A program made the translations under genes and the position numbers. This document shows positions 27,488 to 37,036 of a stretch of 56,812 bases of DNA, piece by piece. The notes below the pieces were generated by a model. That model was not told where the DNA came from. It saw only the letters and a program-made list of their open reading frames with translations, and did no database searches. Numbering within the stretch: the stretch's first letter is position 1; each line of letters begins with the position of its first letter. The stretch is from Betaproteobacteria bacterium (lineage in GTDB: Bacteria > Pseudomonadota > Gammaproteobacteria > Burkholderiales > Casimicrobiaceae), in contig PLYT01000094.1 in the NCBI GenBank assembly GCA_003153475.1, positions 1 to 56,812 of the forward strand. Direction: 5' to 3'.

Positions 27488-28438
27488 TTAGCAGTCGCGC
27501 TCGCGGTCGACGATGCCGGTGATCGGCAATCCGGCCTCGAGCCTGGCTATCTTGCCAGCGATCTGCGCCACCGACTCTTCGACCAAGGTGGCCGCGGACA
27601 CGTGGGGTGTGATGCTGATGCGCGAATGATGCCAGAAAGGATGCGCGGCCGGTAAAGGCTCGTCGTGAAAGACATCGAGCGTCGCGCCGCCGAGCCTGCC
27701 CTGGTCGAGCAGCGCGAGGAGATCATCATCGACGATCAGTGCGCCGCGCGCAACGTTGACCACGTGCGCGCCGATGGGCAACTGCGACAGCGCGCGGCGA
27801 TCGAGCAGGCCCCGGGTCTCGCGCGTCAGCGGCAGCAGACAGACCAGCACCCGGCAACGGGCCAGAAACGCATCGAGCTCGACTCGGCCGGCGTAACTGT
27901 CGACGCCGGGGACGATTTTCCGTGTCCGGCTCCACCCTGAAAGCGGAAACCCGAACGGCCGGAGCGCGGCGGCGACGGCACCGCCCAGCACCCCGACACC
28001 GAGTATGCCGACGCCGAATTGCCGCTTGTCCTGCCGCGCGCGCGGGCACCAGACTCCGGCGCGCTGCGACTCGGCATAGGCGTCGAGCTCGCGGTACTGG
28101 TGAAGCACCGCGTGGACGACGTATTCGCTCATCTGCTCCGACATGCCGGCATCCTCGATCCGCACGACGGGCACGCCGGCCGGCAAGGCCTGGCTTGCGG
28201 CAAGCGTGTCGATGCCGGCGCCGAGGTTGAATATCGCCTTGACCGATCCGAGCTGGCGCAGCAGGTCCGCCGGCGGCTTCCACAGCAGCGCGTAGTCGAT
28301 CCCTTGCGGTAGCTGCGCCTGCGCGGCCTCGTCAGGCAAATGCGAGCATGCATGCACGCTTGCCCCCGGAAACGCACGCGCCAGAGCCGCGAGCCATGCC
28401 GCACTGTTGCCGGCGGCGCTGCAAAAAATGAGATTCAA
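27488..28438 (-). CDS. ghrA: Glyoxylate/hydroxypyruvate reductase A-like 2-hydroxyacid dehydrogenase
   Basis: A 316-residue D-isomer-specific 2-hydroxyacid dehydrogenase. It has the NAD(P) loop [16 protein letters not shown] (near residue 145), the catalytic Arg in VNVARGALI, and Glu/His in [14 protein letters not shown]...ITPHVSA. The short N-terminal lid (NLIFCSA) and NLGAGIDTL resemble GhrA of enterics, which reduces glyoxylate and hydroxypyruvate with NADPH. It overlaps the upstream carboxylase stop as ATGA. It has no defined step in leucine degradation; reduction of a 2-keto acid is possible. Substrate assignment is moderate. Confidence 0.82.
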   Translation of the reverse strand: MNLIFCSAAGNSAAWLAALARAFPGASVHACSHLPDEAAQAQLPQGIDYALLWKPPADLLRQLGSVKAIFNLGAGIDTLAASQALPAGVPVVRIEDAGMSEQMSEYVVHAVLHQYRELDAYAESQRAGVWCPRARQDKRQFGVGILGVGVLGGAVAAALRPFGFPLSGWSRTRKIVPGVDSYAGRVELDAFLARCRVLVCLLPLTRETRGLLDRRALSQLPIGAHVVNVARGALIVDDDLLALLDQGRLGGATLDVFHDEPLPAAHPFWHHSRISITPHVSAATLVEESVAQIAGKIARLEAGLPITGIVDRERDC

Positions 28439-30474
28439 CCTTTGTCCGCTTCGGCTTCGACATCGATCAGGTCCGCGCCCTCGGGCACCTGGTCTCCCTG
28501 GCGGTAATGGATGGCGCTGACGATGCCCGCAGTCGGCGCAACGATCGTGTGCTCCATCTTCATCGCCTCGAGTATCAGCAGCGGCGCGCCGCGCGACACC
28601 GCGTCGCCCGGCTTGACCAGAACCGCGACGATCGCGCCCGACATCGGCGCGGTGAGGTGGCCTCCCTGTCGTGGCTCCTCGTCCGCGTGCGCCAGCGGGT
28701 CGACCAGGCGCAGGCGGTGCGCTTCGCCGCCGCAGAACACATGGCGCTCGTCTCCCAGCGGCACAACCTCGGCGGCAACATGTACGCCGGCGATGTCAAA
28801 GGCCGGCGACTCGCGCCCCGTCGCGGCCGATGCGGACATCGACTCGCCAAGTGCGTCGACGATCCACGCGTCACCTGCAGCGCGCACGCTGACTGGATAC
28901 GCGGCGTCGTCGACCGCATAGGTCAGCGTGATGGCCCGCTCGCTGTTGAGCCACCAGTCTTCGCTGGCGTGCCACGGCGAATACGGATCGGACGATGACA
29001 CCGCGGCGGCAGCTGCGCGTTCGCGCCGTCGCGTAATCTCGGCCAGCGCCGCAACCGCCAGTGTCGTCGCCGACGGCGCCGTCGCCGGCGGGAACAAATC
29101 GGCGCGGTGCCGCGCGATCAATCCGGTATCGAGCTTGGCCCCGACAAACGCCGGATGCGCGATCAGGCGCTGCAAAAACGCGACGTTGGTCGCGACGCCG
29201 ACGACTCGGTACTGTGCCAGCGCGTCGCCGAGACGGCGCAGCGCCTCGGGTCGATCGGCGCCGGAGGCGATGAGCTTGGCGAGCATCGGATCGTAATAGC
29301 GACTGATGTCGTCGCCGGCGCGCACGCCGCTGTCGATGCGCACGTGCTCCGACGGCAGCGGCGCGTCAAGGTGGGCGATGTGCCCGGTCGACGGCAGGAA
29401 GCCGCGATCCGGATCCTCGGCGTAGATCCGCGCCTCGATCGCATGGCCGACGATCGCGATCTCGGCCTGCCGGCGCGGCAGCCGCTCGCCGGCCGCGATG
29501 CGCAATTGCCATTCGACCAAGTCGAGGCCGGTGATCATCTCGGTCACCGGATGTTCGACCTGCAGCCGCGTGTTCATCTCCATGAAGTAGAACGCGCCGC
29601 TGCCCGCGGCCTCGACGATGAATTCGACCGTTCCTGCCCCGACGTATCCGATCGCCTTGGCCGCCGCAATCGCCGCAGCGCCCATTTCGGCGCGGCGCGC
29701 GGCGCTCATTCCGGGAGCCGGCGCTTCCTCGACGACCTTTTGATGCCGCCGTTGCACCGAGCAGTCGCGCTCGAACAGGTGGACGCACTCGCCCTGCGTG
29801 TCGGCGAAAACCTGCATTTCGATATGCCGCGGCTCTTGCAGGTATTTCTCGAGCAACATCGTTTCGTCGCCGAAGCCCGCCTTCGCTTCGCGCCGCGCCG
29901 AGACGAGCGCCGCGCTGAAATCTTCGGATCGCTCGACGACGCGCATCCCTTTGCCGCCGCCGCCGGCCGACGCCTTGATCAGCACCGGGTACCCGATCGC
30001 ATCGGCCTCTCGTCGCAGCAGCGCATCGTCCTGATCGGCGCCGTGATAACCGGGAACCAGCGCGACGCCGGCGCGACCCATGATCGTCTTGGACTCGGCC
30101 TTCGAGCCCATCGCCAGGATCGCCGCCGGTGGAGGTCCGATAAAAACGAGTCCCGCCGCCGCGACGGCGGCGGCGAACTCGGCGTTCTCGGAAAGAAATC
30201 CGTAGCCAGGATGGATCGCCTGCGCTCCGGCCCGCTTCGCAACTGCGATGATCTTGTCGCCGCACAGATAACTCTCTCGCGGCGGCGGCGGCCCGATCCG
30301 GTAGGCCTCGTCGCAGCTCTCGACGTGCAGCGCCCCGGCGTCGGCATCCGAGTAGACGGCAACGGTGCGTACGCCCATGCGTCGCGCCGTGCGGACTACA
30401 CGGCAGGCGATCTCGCCGCGATTGGCGATGAGTATCTTGCCGAACATCGAATGAACCGTCATCGAGGCTTTCAC
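28435..30474 (-). CDS. liuD: 3-methylcrotonyl-CoA carboxylase, alpha (biotin) subunit
   Basis: A 679-residue acyl-CoA carboxylase subunit with biotin carboxylase (about residues 10-455), linker/BT domain, and a C-terminal biotinyl domain carrying LEAMKMEHTI (biotin on the Lys). The ATP-grasp core is intact, with KASAGGGGKGM and EMNTRLQVEHPVTE. With the beta subunit at 31964 it carboxylates 3-methylcrotonyl-CoA to 3-methylglutaconyl-CoA. The frame opens with GTG 30474, overlapping the DUF4126 stop (GTGA). However, ATG 30447 gives the family's usual first residues (MFGKILIANRGEIACRV), so nine extra residues are uncertain. Confidence 0.93.
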   Translation of the reverse strand: MKASMTVHSMFGKILIANRGEIACRVVRTARRMGVRTVAVYSDADAGALHVESCDEAYRIGPPPPRESYLCGDKIIAVAKRAGAQAIHPGYGFLSENAEFAAAVAAAGLVFIGPPPAAILAMGSKAESKTIMGRAGVALVPGYHGADQDDALLRREADAIGYPVLIKASAGGGGKGMRVVERSEDFSAALVSARREAKAGFGDETMLLEKYLQEPRHIEMQVFADTQGECVHLFERDCSVQRRHQKVVEEAPAPGMSAARRAEMGAAAIAAAKAIGYVGAGTVEFIVEAAGSGAFYFMEMNTRLQVEHPVTEMITGLDLVEWQLRIAAGERLPRRQAEIAIVGHAIEARIYAEDPDRGFLPSTGHIAHLDAPLPSEHVRIDSGVRAGDDISRYYDPMLAKLIASGADRPEALRRLGDALAQYRVVGVATNVAFLQRLIAHPAFVGAKLDTGLIARHRADLFPPATAPSATTLAVAALAEITRRRERAAAAAVSSSDPYSPWHASEDWWLNSERAITLTYAVDDAAYPVSVRAAGDAWIVDALGESMSASAATGRESPAFDIAGVHVAAEVVPLGDERHVFCGGEAHRLRLVDPLAHADEEPRQGGHLTAPMSGAIVAVLVKPGDAVSRGAPLLILEAMKMEHTIVAPTAGIVSAIHYRQGDQVPEGADLIDVEAEADKG

Positions 30475-31097
30475 GGGTCAGGCCGTCCGACGGCGGCTCC
30501 GAACCATCGCCGGATCTTCTCGATCATCGCACGGAGCGCGCGCACGAGCCTTGGCAGCATCCAGATCGCCAGCGCGATGAGCAGCGCCAGCACGATAAAG
30601 AAGCCGATCGGATGCGCGAGTGCCAGGTACATCAACACGCCGACCAGCATGTCTTCACCAAACGACGCGGGCCAGTTCGAAAACGGCTCGGGCGAGGTAT
30701 TGATCAGCAGCCGTGCACCCGACTTGGTGAAGTGACTGCCAGCCGCCAGCGTTCCGCCGAGAATCGCGGCAGTCAGCGTCCATGCCGGCGGCGAATCGCC
30801 GAAAACGCTGGCTGCGAGCGCGGCACCGGCGGGGATACGCACGAACGTATGCACCGCGTCCCACAACGAGTCGAATCCGGGAACCTTGTCGGCGAAAAAC
30901 TTGGCGATCACCATGAATCCCGATGCGGCGAGCACCATCGGATGTGAAAGGATCCGCAGATGCTCGGGCAGCTCGTACCACCCGGCGAAACCGATGGCGC
31001 CGGTAATGAACAATACCGCGTAGAGGCGGATGCCGCTGGCCCAGCCCAGCGCCGCAGCGAGCGCGACCAATTGCCAGGTATCGACGTGGTCCATCAA
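30471..31097 (-). CDS. DUF4126 family membrane protein
   Basis: A 208-residue predicted inner-membrane protein with hydrophobic segments at about residues 10-35, 55-70, 100-120 and 150-180, and an Arg/Lys-rich cytoplasmic end (RALRAMIEKIRRWF). GWASGIRLYAVLFITG and KFFADKVPGFDSLWDAVHTFVR are the DUF4126 hallmarks. Function is unknown. It sits inside the leucine operon between the hydratase (9-base gap) and the biotin subunit (4-base overlap), so it is surely co-transcribed with them. A transport or membrane-anchoring role is only speculation. Confidence 0.82.
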   Translation of the reverse strand: MMDHVDTWQLVALAAALGWASGIRLYAVLFITGAIGFAGWYELPEHLRILSHPMVLAASGFMVIAKFFADKVPGFDSLWDAVHTFVRIPAGAALAASVFGDSPPAWTLTAAILGGTLAAGSHFTKSGARLLINTSPEPFSNWPASFGEDMLVGVLMYLALAHPIGFFIVLALLIALAIWMLPRLVRALRAMIEKIRRWFGAAVGRPDP

Positions 31098-31106
31098 CGC
31101 GCCGTC

Positions 31107-31961
31107 CTATTCGCCTCGCGGCACCCACGACGCCTTGCGCTTGTTCAGGAACGCGTCCACACCCTCCTTGGCTTCGGGCGAGGCCCGCACGCGTGCGATG
31201 CGGCGCGCTGTGTCGGCGATCAATCTCGCGTCGATCCGCCGCGACGCCACCGCGCGGATAAGATCCTTGCACTCGGCCTGCGCGGCGGGACCGGTGATCA
31301 GCAGCGCGCCGAGGATGTCGTTGATCCTCGCATCGAGCTCCGGCAGCGGGACCAACTCGTGCAGCAAGCCCAGTCGATAGGCTTCGTCGGCGCCGAAACG
31401 CTCGCCGGTCAGAAAGTACCGCCGCGCCGCCCGAGCGCCGATCGCCTCGACGACGTAAGGACTGATGGTCGCGGGAATCAGGCCCAGGCGCGCCTCGGAC
31501 AGCGCAAACGTCGCCTCGGGCGTACCCAGCGCGATGTCGCAGCATGCTACGAGGCCGACGCCGCCGCCGTACGCGGCGCCGTGCACCCGTGCGATCGTCG
31601 GCTTCGACATCCGATTCAGCGTCGCGAGCATCCGGGCCAGCGCGTTGGCATCGGCCAGGTTCTGCGCGCGCGAGTACCCCGCCATTTCGCGCATCCAGTG
31701 GAGATCCGCGCCGGCGCAAAAGCCCTTGCCTGCACCGGCCAACACGACCGCGCGCACGCTGGGGTCGCGGTCGAGGCGCCGCAGCGCAGCAGTCAGCTCG
31801 CTGATCAGCTTCTGGTCAAACGCGTTGTGCACTTCGGGACGGTTGAGCGTCAGCACCGCGATCGCCGGACGCAGCTCGAGCTCGATTCGCGTCAGCGCGA
31901 TCGCGGCGGCGGGCTTTGGTCGTCCGGTCCCGGCGCTTGCTGTTCTGGGCACTCTCGCCAC
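31107..31961 (-). CDS. liuC: Methylglutaconyl-CoA hydratase (enoyl-CoA hydratase family)
   Basis: A crotonase-fold protein of 284 residues. The frame is open far into the upstream gene, so I place the start at GTG 31961, which has AGGA seven bases ahead and begins two bases after the beta-subunit stop. Crotonase motifs are visible: VHNAFDQKLISEL, GAGKGFCAGADLHWM (oxyanion hole), and HGAAYGGGVGLVACCDIAL with catalytic Glu further on in LSEARLGLIPATISPYV. The last segment matches the methylglutaconyl-CoA hydratase subgroup. It hydrates 3-methylglutaconyl-CoA to HMG-CoA, between the carboxylase and the lyase. The first ~30 residues are Ala/Pro-rich and may be shorter in reality. Confidence 0.9.
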   Translation of the reverse strand: MARVPRTASAGTGRPKPAAAIALTRIELELRPAIAVLTLNRPEVHNAFDQKLISELTAALRRLDRDPSVRAVVLAGAGKGFCAGADLHWMREMAGYSRAQNLADANALARMLATLNRMSKPTIARVHGAAYGGGVGLVACCDIALGTPEATFALSEARLGLIPATISPYVVEAIGARAARRYFLTGERFGADEAYRLGLLHELVPLPELDARINDILGALLITGPAAQAECKDLIRAVASRRIDARLIADTARRIARVRASPEAKEGVDAFLNKRKASWVPRGE

Positions 31962-31963
31962 GC

Positions 31964-33571
31964 CTACATCCTGAACACACCGAAGCGGGTCGGCTCGACC
32001 GGTCGATTCAGTGCCGCGGAGATCGCGAGTGCCAGCACCCGCCGCGTATCGGCAGGATCGATCACGCCGTCGTCCCACAGCCGGGCACTCGCGTAGTACG
32101 GATGCCCTTCGCGCTCGTACTGCTCGCGCAGCGGTGTCTTGAATGCCGCCTCGTCGTCGGCGCTCCACACACCCCCTTTGGCTTCGATCGCGTCGCGCCG
32201 TATCGTCGCCAGCACCGTCGCCGCCTGCTCGCCTCCCATTACCGAAATTCGGGCATTCGGCCACATCCAGAGGAAGCGCGGATTGAACGCGCGACCGCAC
32301 ATGCCGTAGTTCCCGGCGCCGTAGCTGCCTCCGATGATCACCGTGAACTTGGGCACGTTGGTGCACGAGACCGCGGTCACCATTTTCGCGCCGTCGCTGG
32401 CGATGCCGCCAGCCTCGTATTTGCGGCCTACCATGAATCCGGTGATGTTCTGCAGGAAGACGAGCGGCGTGCCGCGCTGGCTGCACAACTCGATGAAGTG
32501 CGCGCCCTTTTTCGCCGATTCCGAATAGAGCACGCCGTTGCTGGCGACGATGCCCACCAGGTAGCCGGAGAGGCGCGCGAAACCGGTGACGAGCGTCGTG
32601 CCGTAGCGCGCCTTGAACTCGTCGAACTCGCTGCCGTCGACGATGCGGGCGATGACTTCGTGGACGTTGTACGGCTTCTTGATGTCGGCGTTGATGACGC
32701 CGTAGAGCTCGTCGGCGGGATACAGCGGCTCGCGCGGTGGTACGACGTCGGCCGGCGCGGGCTTTACCCGATTGAGGTTGCCGACGATGCGGCGCGCGAT
32801 CGAGAGCGCGTGCGCGTCGTTCTGCGCGAAGTGATCGGCGACGCCGGAGATCCGGGTGTGCACGTCGGCGCCGCCCAGTTCTTCGGCGCTGACGATCTCG
32901 CCGGTGGCTGCCTTGACCAGCGGCGGACCGGCCAGGAAGATCGTCCCTTGCTCCCGCACGATGATCGATTCATCCGACATCGCCGGCACGTAGGCGCCTC
33001 CGGCCGTGCACGAGCCCATGACGACGGCGATTTGCGGGATGCCTTCGGCCGACATCGTCGCCTGGTTGAAGAAAATGCGGCCGAAATGATCGCGGTCAGG
33101 AAAAACCTCGGTCTGGTTCGGCAGGTTGGCGCCGCCCGAGTCGACCAGGTAGATGCAGGGCAACCGGTTCTCGCGCGCAATGTCCTGTGCCCGCAAGTGC
33201 TTCTTGACCGTTATCGGGTAATAGGTGCCGCCTTTGACCGTCGCGTCGTTGCAGACGATCACGCATTCGCGCCCCGACACGCGGCCCACACCGGTGATGA
33301 TGCCGGCCGCGGCGATGTTGTCGTCGTACATCCCGTACGCCGCGAGCTGCGAAAGCTCGAGGAAAGGCGAGCCCGGATCGAGTAGCGTGCCCACCCGGTC
33401 GCGCGGCAACAGCTTGCCCCTGCCGGTATGACGGCTGCGCGCGACGTCCCCGCCGCCTTGCTCGATCGCGCGCACCTTGCTCTTCAGGTCGGCGACCAGC
33501 GCCTCGAGCGCGGTTCGGTTGGCGACGAAAACCGGATCGCGCGGGTCGAGCCGGGTCTCGATCACGGGCAT
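31964..33571 (-). CDS. liuB: 3-methylcrotonyl-CoA carboxylase, beta subunit
   Basis: A 535-residue carboxyltransferase subunit that passes CO2 from biotin to 3-methylcrotonyl-Co[21 protein letters not shown] near residues 53-72 and the acyl-CoA and biotin oxyanion regions ([33 protein letters not shown]) match MCC beta better than propionyl-CoA carboxylase. The C-terminal half has [19 protein letters not shown], also diagnostic for MCC. It pairs with the alpha subunit at 28435, although a hydratase and DUF4126 gene intervene. The gap to the isomerase copy 2 upstream is 12 bases. Confidence 0.95.
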   Translation of the reverse strand: MPVIETRLDPRDPVFVANRTALEALVADLKSKVRAIEQGGGDVARSRHTGRGKLLPRDRVGTLLDPGSPFLELSQLAAYGMYDDNIAAAGIITGVGRVSGRECVIVCNDATVKGGTYYPITVKKHLRAQDIARENRLPCIYLVDSGGANLPNQTEVFPDRDHFGRIFFNQATMSAEGIPQIAVVMGSCTAGGAYVPAMSDESIIVREQGTIFLAGPPLVKAATGEIVSAEELGGADVHTRISGVADHFAQNDAHALSIARRIVGNLNRVKPAPADVVPPREPLYPADELYGVINADIKKPYNVHEVIARIVDGSEFDEFKARYGTTLVTGFARLSGYLVGIVASNGVLYSESAKKGAHFIELCSQRGTPLVFLQNITGFMVGRKYEAGGIASDGAKMVTAVSCTNVPKFTVIIGGSYGAGNYGMCGRAFNPRFLWMWPNARISVMGGEQAATVLATIRRDAIEAKGGVWSADDEAAFKTPLREQYEREGHPYYASARLWDDGVIDPADTRRVLALAISAALNRPVEPTRFGVFRM

Positions 33572-33583
33572 CGCGTATTCACC

Positions 33584-34189
33584 TCACCAGCCTCCGGTTA
33601 ACAGCCAGCGGTCGACTTGCTCGAATCGATCGACGCCCCAGAACGGCTCGCCGTCGACGATGACAAATGGCGAGCCGAAGACGCCGGCGGCGATCGCCTT
33701 GTCGTTTTCCACCTTGAGGGCGTCCTTGATTGCCGGGTCGTCGATCGCCGCGCGCGCGGCCGCGGCATCGACGCCGCTTTGCGCGGCTATCGCGGCAGCG
33801 CGATCCGGATTCGAGATGTCGACGTCGTCGACAAAAAAGGCGCGATAGAGCGCATGCAGCGCGCCGACGGCCAGCTCTGGTTTCGCTCGCTGCAGCCAGA
33901 GCACGATGCGCGCCGGCGCCTGCGTCGAGATCGGAAACACCGAGGGCAGGCGGAAAGCCGGAACGCCGTGAAACCGGGCGCTGCGCGCAAAGTCCCGCTT
34001 CGAGTAGTCGCCCTTCAGCGGCACCTGCGTCAGCGGTGTGGCGCCGGTCTGCTTGAAAACGACGCCGAGCAGGACCGGATGCCAGGCGACGCTTCGTCCG
34101 TGCCGCGCCGCGAGCGCCTCGATCTTCTCCGACCCGATAAAACCGTACGGCGAAGAGAAGTCGAAATAGAAATCGATTGGCGCTGGCAT
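33584..34189 (-). CDS. 2-hydroxychromene-2-carboxylate isomerase family protein (DsbA fold), copy 2
   Basis: A 201-residue kappa-GST/HCCA isomerase-like protein. ATG 34189 is chosen for its GAAGGA ribosome site and because it starts at the first strand (PIDFYFDFSSPYGFIGSEKI), which contains the active Ser. The C terminus has GVFGSPFVIVDGEPFWGVDRF, conserved with copy 1. The two copies share domain layout but differ through most of their length, so they are not a recent duplication. It sits between the acyl-CoA dehydrogenase and liuB with 12-13 base gaps. The family can also reduce or isomerise CoA or glutathione conjugates; the substrate here is unknown. Confidence 0.82.
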   Translation of the reverse strand: MPAPIDFYFDFSSPYGFIGSEKIEALAARHGRSVAWHPVLLGVVFKQTGATPLTQVPLKGDYSKRDFARSARFHGVPAFRLPSVFPISTQAPARIVLWLQRAKPELAVGALHALYRAFFVDDVDISNPDRAAAIAAQSGVDAAAARAAIDDPAIKDALKVENDKAIAAGVFGSPFVIVDGEPFWGVDRFEQVDRWLLTGGW

Positions 34190-34202
34190 GGGTTTCCTTC
34201 GA

Positions 34203-35348
34203 TCAGCCGGCGAGCGCGCGCCCGATGACCAGACGCTGGATGTCGCTGGTGCCCTCGTAGATCTGGCAGACGCGCACATCGCGATAGATGCGCTCGACCG
34301 GGAAGTCGGTTACATACCCGTAGCCGCCGTGGATCTGGATCGCGTCCGAGCATACGCGCTCGGCCATTTCCGACGCAAAAAGCTTCGCCATCGACGCCTC
34401 CTTGAGACAGGGTTCGCCCGCGTCGCGCAGGCTGGCCGCGTGCCAGGTCAGCTGCCGGGCGGCCTCGATCTGCGTGGCCATGTCGGCGAGGCGAAAGCTG
34501 ATCGCCTGGTGCTCGATGATCGGCTTGCCGAAGCTTTCGCGTTCACGCGCGTACGAAAGCGCCGCCTCGAACGCGGCTCGCGCCATGCCGACCGACTGCG
34601 CGGCGATGCCGATGCGACCGGCCTCCAGATTGGCCAGTGCGATCCGGTAGCCTTCGCCTTCGCGGCCGAGCAGGTTGGCGGCAGGAACCCGGCAATCGGA
34701 GAGCACGACCTGCGCGGTATCCGAGGCGCGCTGCCCGAGCTTGTCCTCGATACGCGCCGCCTCGTATCCCGACAGCGTAGTATCGACAATGAATGCCGAC
34801 ATGCCTTTCTTGCCGGCGGCCCGGTCGGTTAGCGCGAACACGATCGCGACGTCGGCATTCTTGCCCGAGGTGATGAACTGCTTGGTGCCGTTCAGCACAT
34901 AGTGCCCGCCATCGTCGTCGCGAACGAAATCGGCCCGCGTCGTGATCGCCGCCGCGTCCGAGCCCGTATGCGGCTCGGACAGGCAGAAGCAGCCGATCCT
35001 GGCGCCGGTTGCCAGCGGCTTCAGGTACCGGTCTTTCTGCGCCGGCGTGCCGAACGCGAATATCGGTCCGCAGACGACCGAGTTCTGCACGCTGACGATC
35101 GTCGAAGTCGCTCCGTCGCCGGCGGCAATTTCCTCCAGCGCCACGGCGAGCGAGACGTAGTCCAGTCCGGCGCCGCCGTACGACTCGGGCACGACGATGC
35201 CGCAGGCGCCGAGTGCAGCCAGCTCACGCAGTGCGTCGCGCGGAAACGCGTGCTCGCGATCCCACGCGGCCGCAAACGGCGCCAGCCGCTGTTGGGCGAA
35301 GTTGCGCATCGTGTCGCGCACCATCTGCTGGGAGTCGCTGAGCAGCAT
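34203..35348 (-). CDS. Acyl-CoA dehydrogenase (short/branched-chain type)
   Basis: A 381-residue flavoenzyme that oxidises acyl-CoA to 2-enoyl-CoA and hands electrons to ETF. FAD and substrate segments are [14 protein letters not shown] and [13 protein letters not shown]. The catalytic Glu is in the usual late position ([12 protein letters not shown], about residue 367), as in short-chain and branched-chain enzymes, and differs from the isovaleryl enzyme at 38490 in this point. Its substrate could be 2-methylbutyryl- or isobutyryl-CoA, which would broaden the operon to isoleucine or valine. This is inference from company. Spacing to both neighbours is 12-13 bases. Confidence 0.9.
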   Translation of the reverse strand: MLLSDSQQMVRDTMRNFAQQRLAPFAAAWDREHAFPRDALRELAALGACGIVVPESYGGAGLDYVSLAVALEEIAAGDGATSTIVSVQNSVVCGPIFAFGTPAQKDRYLKPLATGARIGCFCLSEPHTGSDAAAITTRADFVRDDDGGHYVLNGTKQFITSGKNADVAIVFALTDRAAGKKGMSAFIVDTTLSGYEAARIEDKLGQRASDTAQVVLSDCRVPAANLLGREGEGYRIALANLEAGRIGIAAQSVGMARAAFEAALSYARERESFGKPIIEHQAISFRLADMATQIEAARQLTWHAASLRDAGEPCLKEASMAKLFASEMAERVCSDAIQIHGGYGYVTDFPVERIYRDVRVCQIYEGTSDIQRLVIGRALAG

Positions 35349-35360
35349 CAGGCGATGCGC

Positions 35361-35993
35361 TTATTTCCGCGAGTCGAACGCGAGCCGCACCGCGATACCG
35401 GCGAGCACGACGCCGAGCACCCAGCGCTGAACGGCCGACCAGAGCGGCCGCCGGGCGAGCCAGGCGGTGATTGCGCCGGCGGCGAGGACGAAGACCAGAT
35501 CGCTCGCGACGCCGATCGTGATCTGCAGTAACCCGAGGACCAATCCCTGCAAGAAAACGCTGCCGCGCGCGGCGTCGATGAACTGCGGAAACAACGCCAG
35601 GTAGAACATCGCCACTTTCGGATTCAATACGCTGGTCAGCAACCCCATGCGGAAAAGTTTGCCCGGCGCGTCGCGCGGCAGCTCACGCGGGGCAAACACA
35701 CCGCGTCCTCCTGGCCGCACCGCGTCCCAAGCCAGCCACAGCAGGTATCCGGCACCGGCAAAGCGCAACGCGTCGTAAAGGACGGGGATCGAAAGGAAAA
35801 TCGCCGACAGCCCGAGGGCCGCGGCGAAGACATGGAAGGCCAGGCCGAGCGAGGTGCCGGCCAGCGAGACAATCCCGGCGCGGCGCCCCTGGCAGAGCGT
35901 TCGCGACACCAGATAGAGCAGATTCGGTCCCGGCGTCAGTGCGAGCAGAATACTGGCCAGCGCGAACAGCGCGAGGTTCTGCGCCGTCGGCAT
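35361..35993 (-). CDS. LysE/RhtB-family amino-acid exporter
   Basis: A 210-residue membrane protein with about six hydrophobic segments (near residues 5-25, 38-60, 68-85, 110-130, 145-170 and 185-203). TPGPNLLYLVSRTLCQGRRAGI and GLAFHVFAAALGLSAIF are LysE/RhtB hallmarks. These proteins export amino acids or analogues using the proton gradient. Inside a leucine-degradation cluster it might act as a relief valve for branched-chain amino acids, but that is speculation. AGGGA precedes the ATG. There is a 70-base gap to the sulfotransferase, the longest inside the operon, with no promoter I can support. Confidence 0.88.
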   Translation of the reverse strand: MPTAQNLALFALASILLALTPGPNLLYLVSRTLCQGRRAGIVSLAGTSLGLAFHVFAAALGLSAIFLSIPVLYDALRFAGAGYLLWLAWDAVRPGGRGVFAPRELPRDAPGKLFRMGLLTSVLNPKVAMFYLALFPQFIDAARGSVFLQGLVLGLLQITIGVASDLVFVLAAGAITAWLARRPLWSAVQRWVLGVVLAGIAVRLAFDSRK

Positions 35994-36063
35994 CAGCGAC
36001 TTTCCCTGACGGGGCGAGCGAGGCCGACCGCCGTGCCGCCATCGACGTCCGCCGCGAGCGGCC

Positions 36064-37026
36064 TCAAGCGCCGGCCTCGTAGCCCAGCTCGCGCATCAGC
36101 GGTTGGGCACCGCTCTCCACCTGACGCCGCTCGGCATCGCTCATTTCGCGCCGCCACGCCTCGACGCGCTCGGCCATCGGTGGGCGCGCGAGATTGACGT
36201 GGATGCGCGTGCGCTCGTCGCGCGCGATCACTCGCCCGTCGGCGTGCGCGCGACCCTGCAGCCTGGCGAGCCGCGCCTCCCCGCGCGCGCCCGAATCCAG
36301 CATCGCGGGTTCGTAGGCCAGCGACAGATACGCACACAGCCGCTTGAGCTCCGCTTCCGGGTGCAGCACCAGGTCCTCGAAGCGGATCTCCTGGTAATGG
36401 CGCAGCGAGGGCGCAGCGCGCCGGCCGACGTCGACGTTCTGTCGCCAAAACGCTCCGAGCACCGCGTAGTCCTGGCTCGGTGCGAACCATGTCTTGCGCC
36501 ACGACATCGCGGTGTCGCGCGGATCGCGTATCACGTGGATGAAGTGCGCCTCCGGCAGCAGCGCCTGGATGTGCTGCATCGTGAAGACGTAACCGGGAGT
36601 CTTGTCGCCGGTGCGCGCCTTGCGCTGCCCTTCGCCGTACAGCGCATAGAACGCCCGGGTGCCCGCGGCGACGGTGAACGACGGAATCGCGTGCAATCGG
36701 CGCCAGAACAGATCCTTGTCGAGACCGAAGTCGGACCAGTTCGAAATCGTCATCCGGTCGGTGGTGACAATGTCAAAAAAGCGGCGTCGCAGCGACTCCG
36801 GAGCGCCGGCGAGTGCCATCACGTTGGGCAGGAACGAAGTCTCCGGCGGAATCGCGAGTTGCGAATGGGCATCGAGCATTACCGCCAGCAAGGACGTGCC
36901 CGAACGGGGGCAGCCGACGATCACCGGAAACGGGTTGTGCGTCGCGCGCGGCGCTGTCACCCGCGACGGACGCCCGCCGATCTGCAAGGTGACGCGCGGC
37001 GACTCGAAGACGAGCTTGTCGGCCAT
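36064..37026 (-). CDS. Sulfotransferase family protein
   Basis: A 320-residue PAPS-dependent sulfotransferase-like protein. The 5'-phosphosulfate loop is VGCPRSGTSLLAVML (about residues 37-51) and the 3'-phosphate site is HVIRDPRDTAMSWRKTW (about 164-180), followed by the FEDLVLHPEAELKRLCAYL segment seen in bacterial members. There is no signal peptide or membrane segment, so it is cytoplasmic. The acceptor cannot be inferred; known bacterial relatives modify lipids, carbohydrates or small metabolites. It lies between the thiolase (10-base gap) and the LysE-type exporter in the liu operon, an unusual passenger. Confidence 0.85.
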   Translation of the reverse strand: MADKLVFESPRVTLQIGGRPSRVTAPRATHNPFPVIVGCPRSGTSLLAVMLDAHSQLAIPPETSFLPNVMALAGAPESLRRRFFDIVTTDRMTISNWSDFGLDKDLFWRRLHAIPSFTVAAGTRAFYALYGEGQRKARTGDKTPGYVFTMQHIQALLPEAHFIHVIRDPRDTAMSWRKTWFAPSQDYAVLGAFWRQNVDVGRRAAPSLRHYQEIRFEDLVLHPEAELKRLCAYLSLAYEPAMLDSGARGEARLARLQGRAHADGRVIARDERTRIHVNLARPPMAERVEAWRREMSDAERRQVESGAQPLMRELGYEAGA

Positions 37027-37036
37027 CGCCTTATCG

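Noticed and set aside
29107..30735. 542-residue frame antisense to liuD
   Set aside because: Low-complexity shadow of the biotin subunit with no recognisable motif.
31916..33385. 489-residue frame antisense to liuB
   Set aside because: Mirrors the carboxyltransferase gene; Val/Asp/Arg-rich shadow without domains.
33584..34279. Longer version of isomerase copy 2 starting at 34279
   Set aside because: The extra 30 codons overlap liu acyl-CoA dehydrogenase coding sequence and lack conservation; ATG 34189 has the ribosome site.
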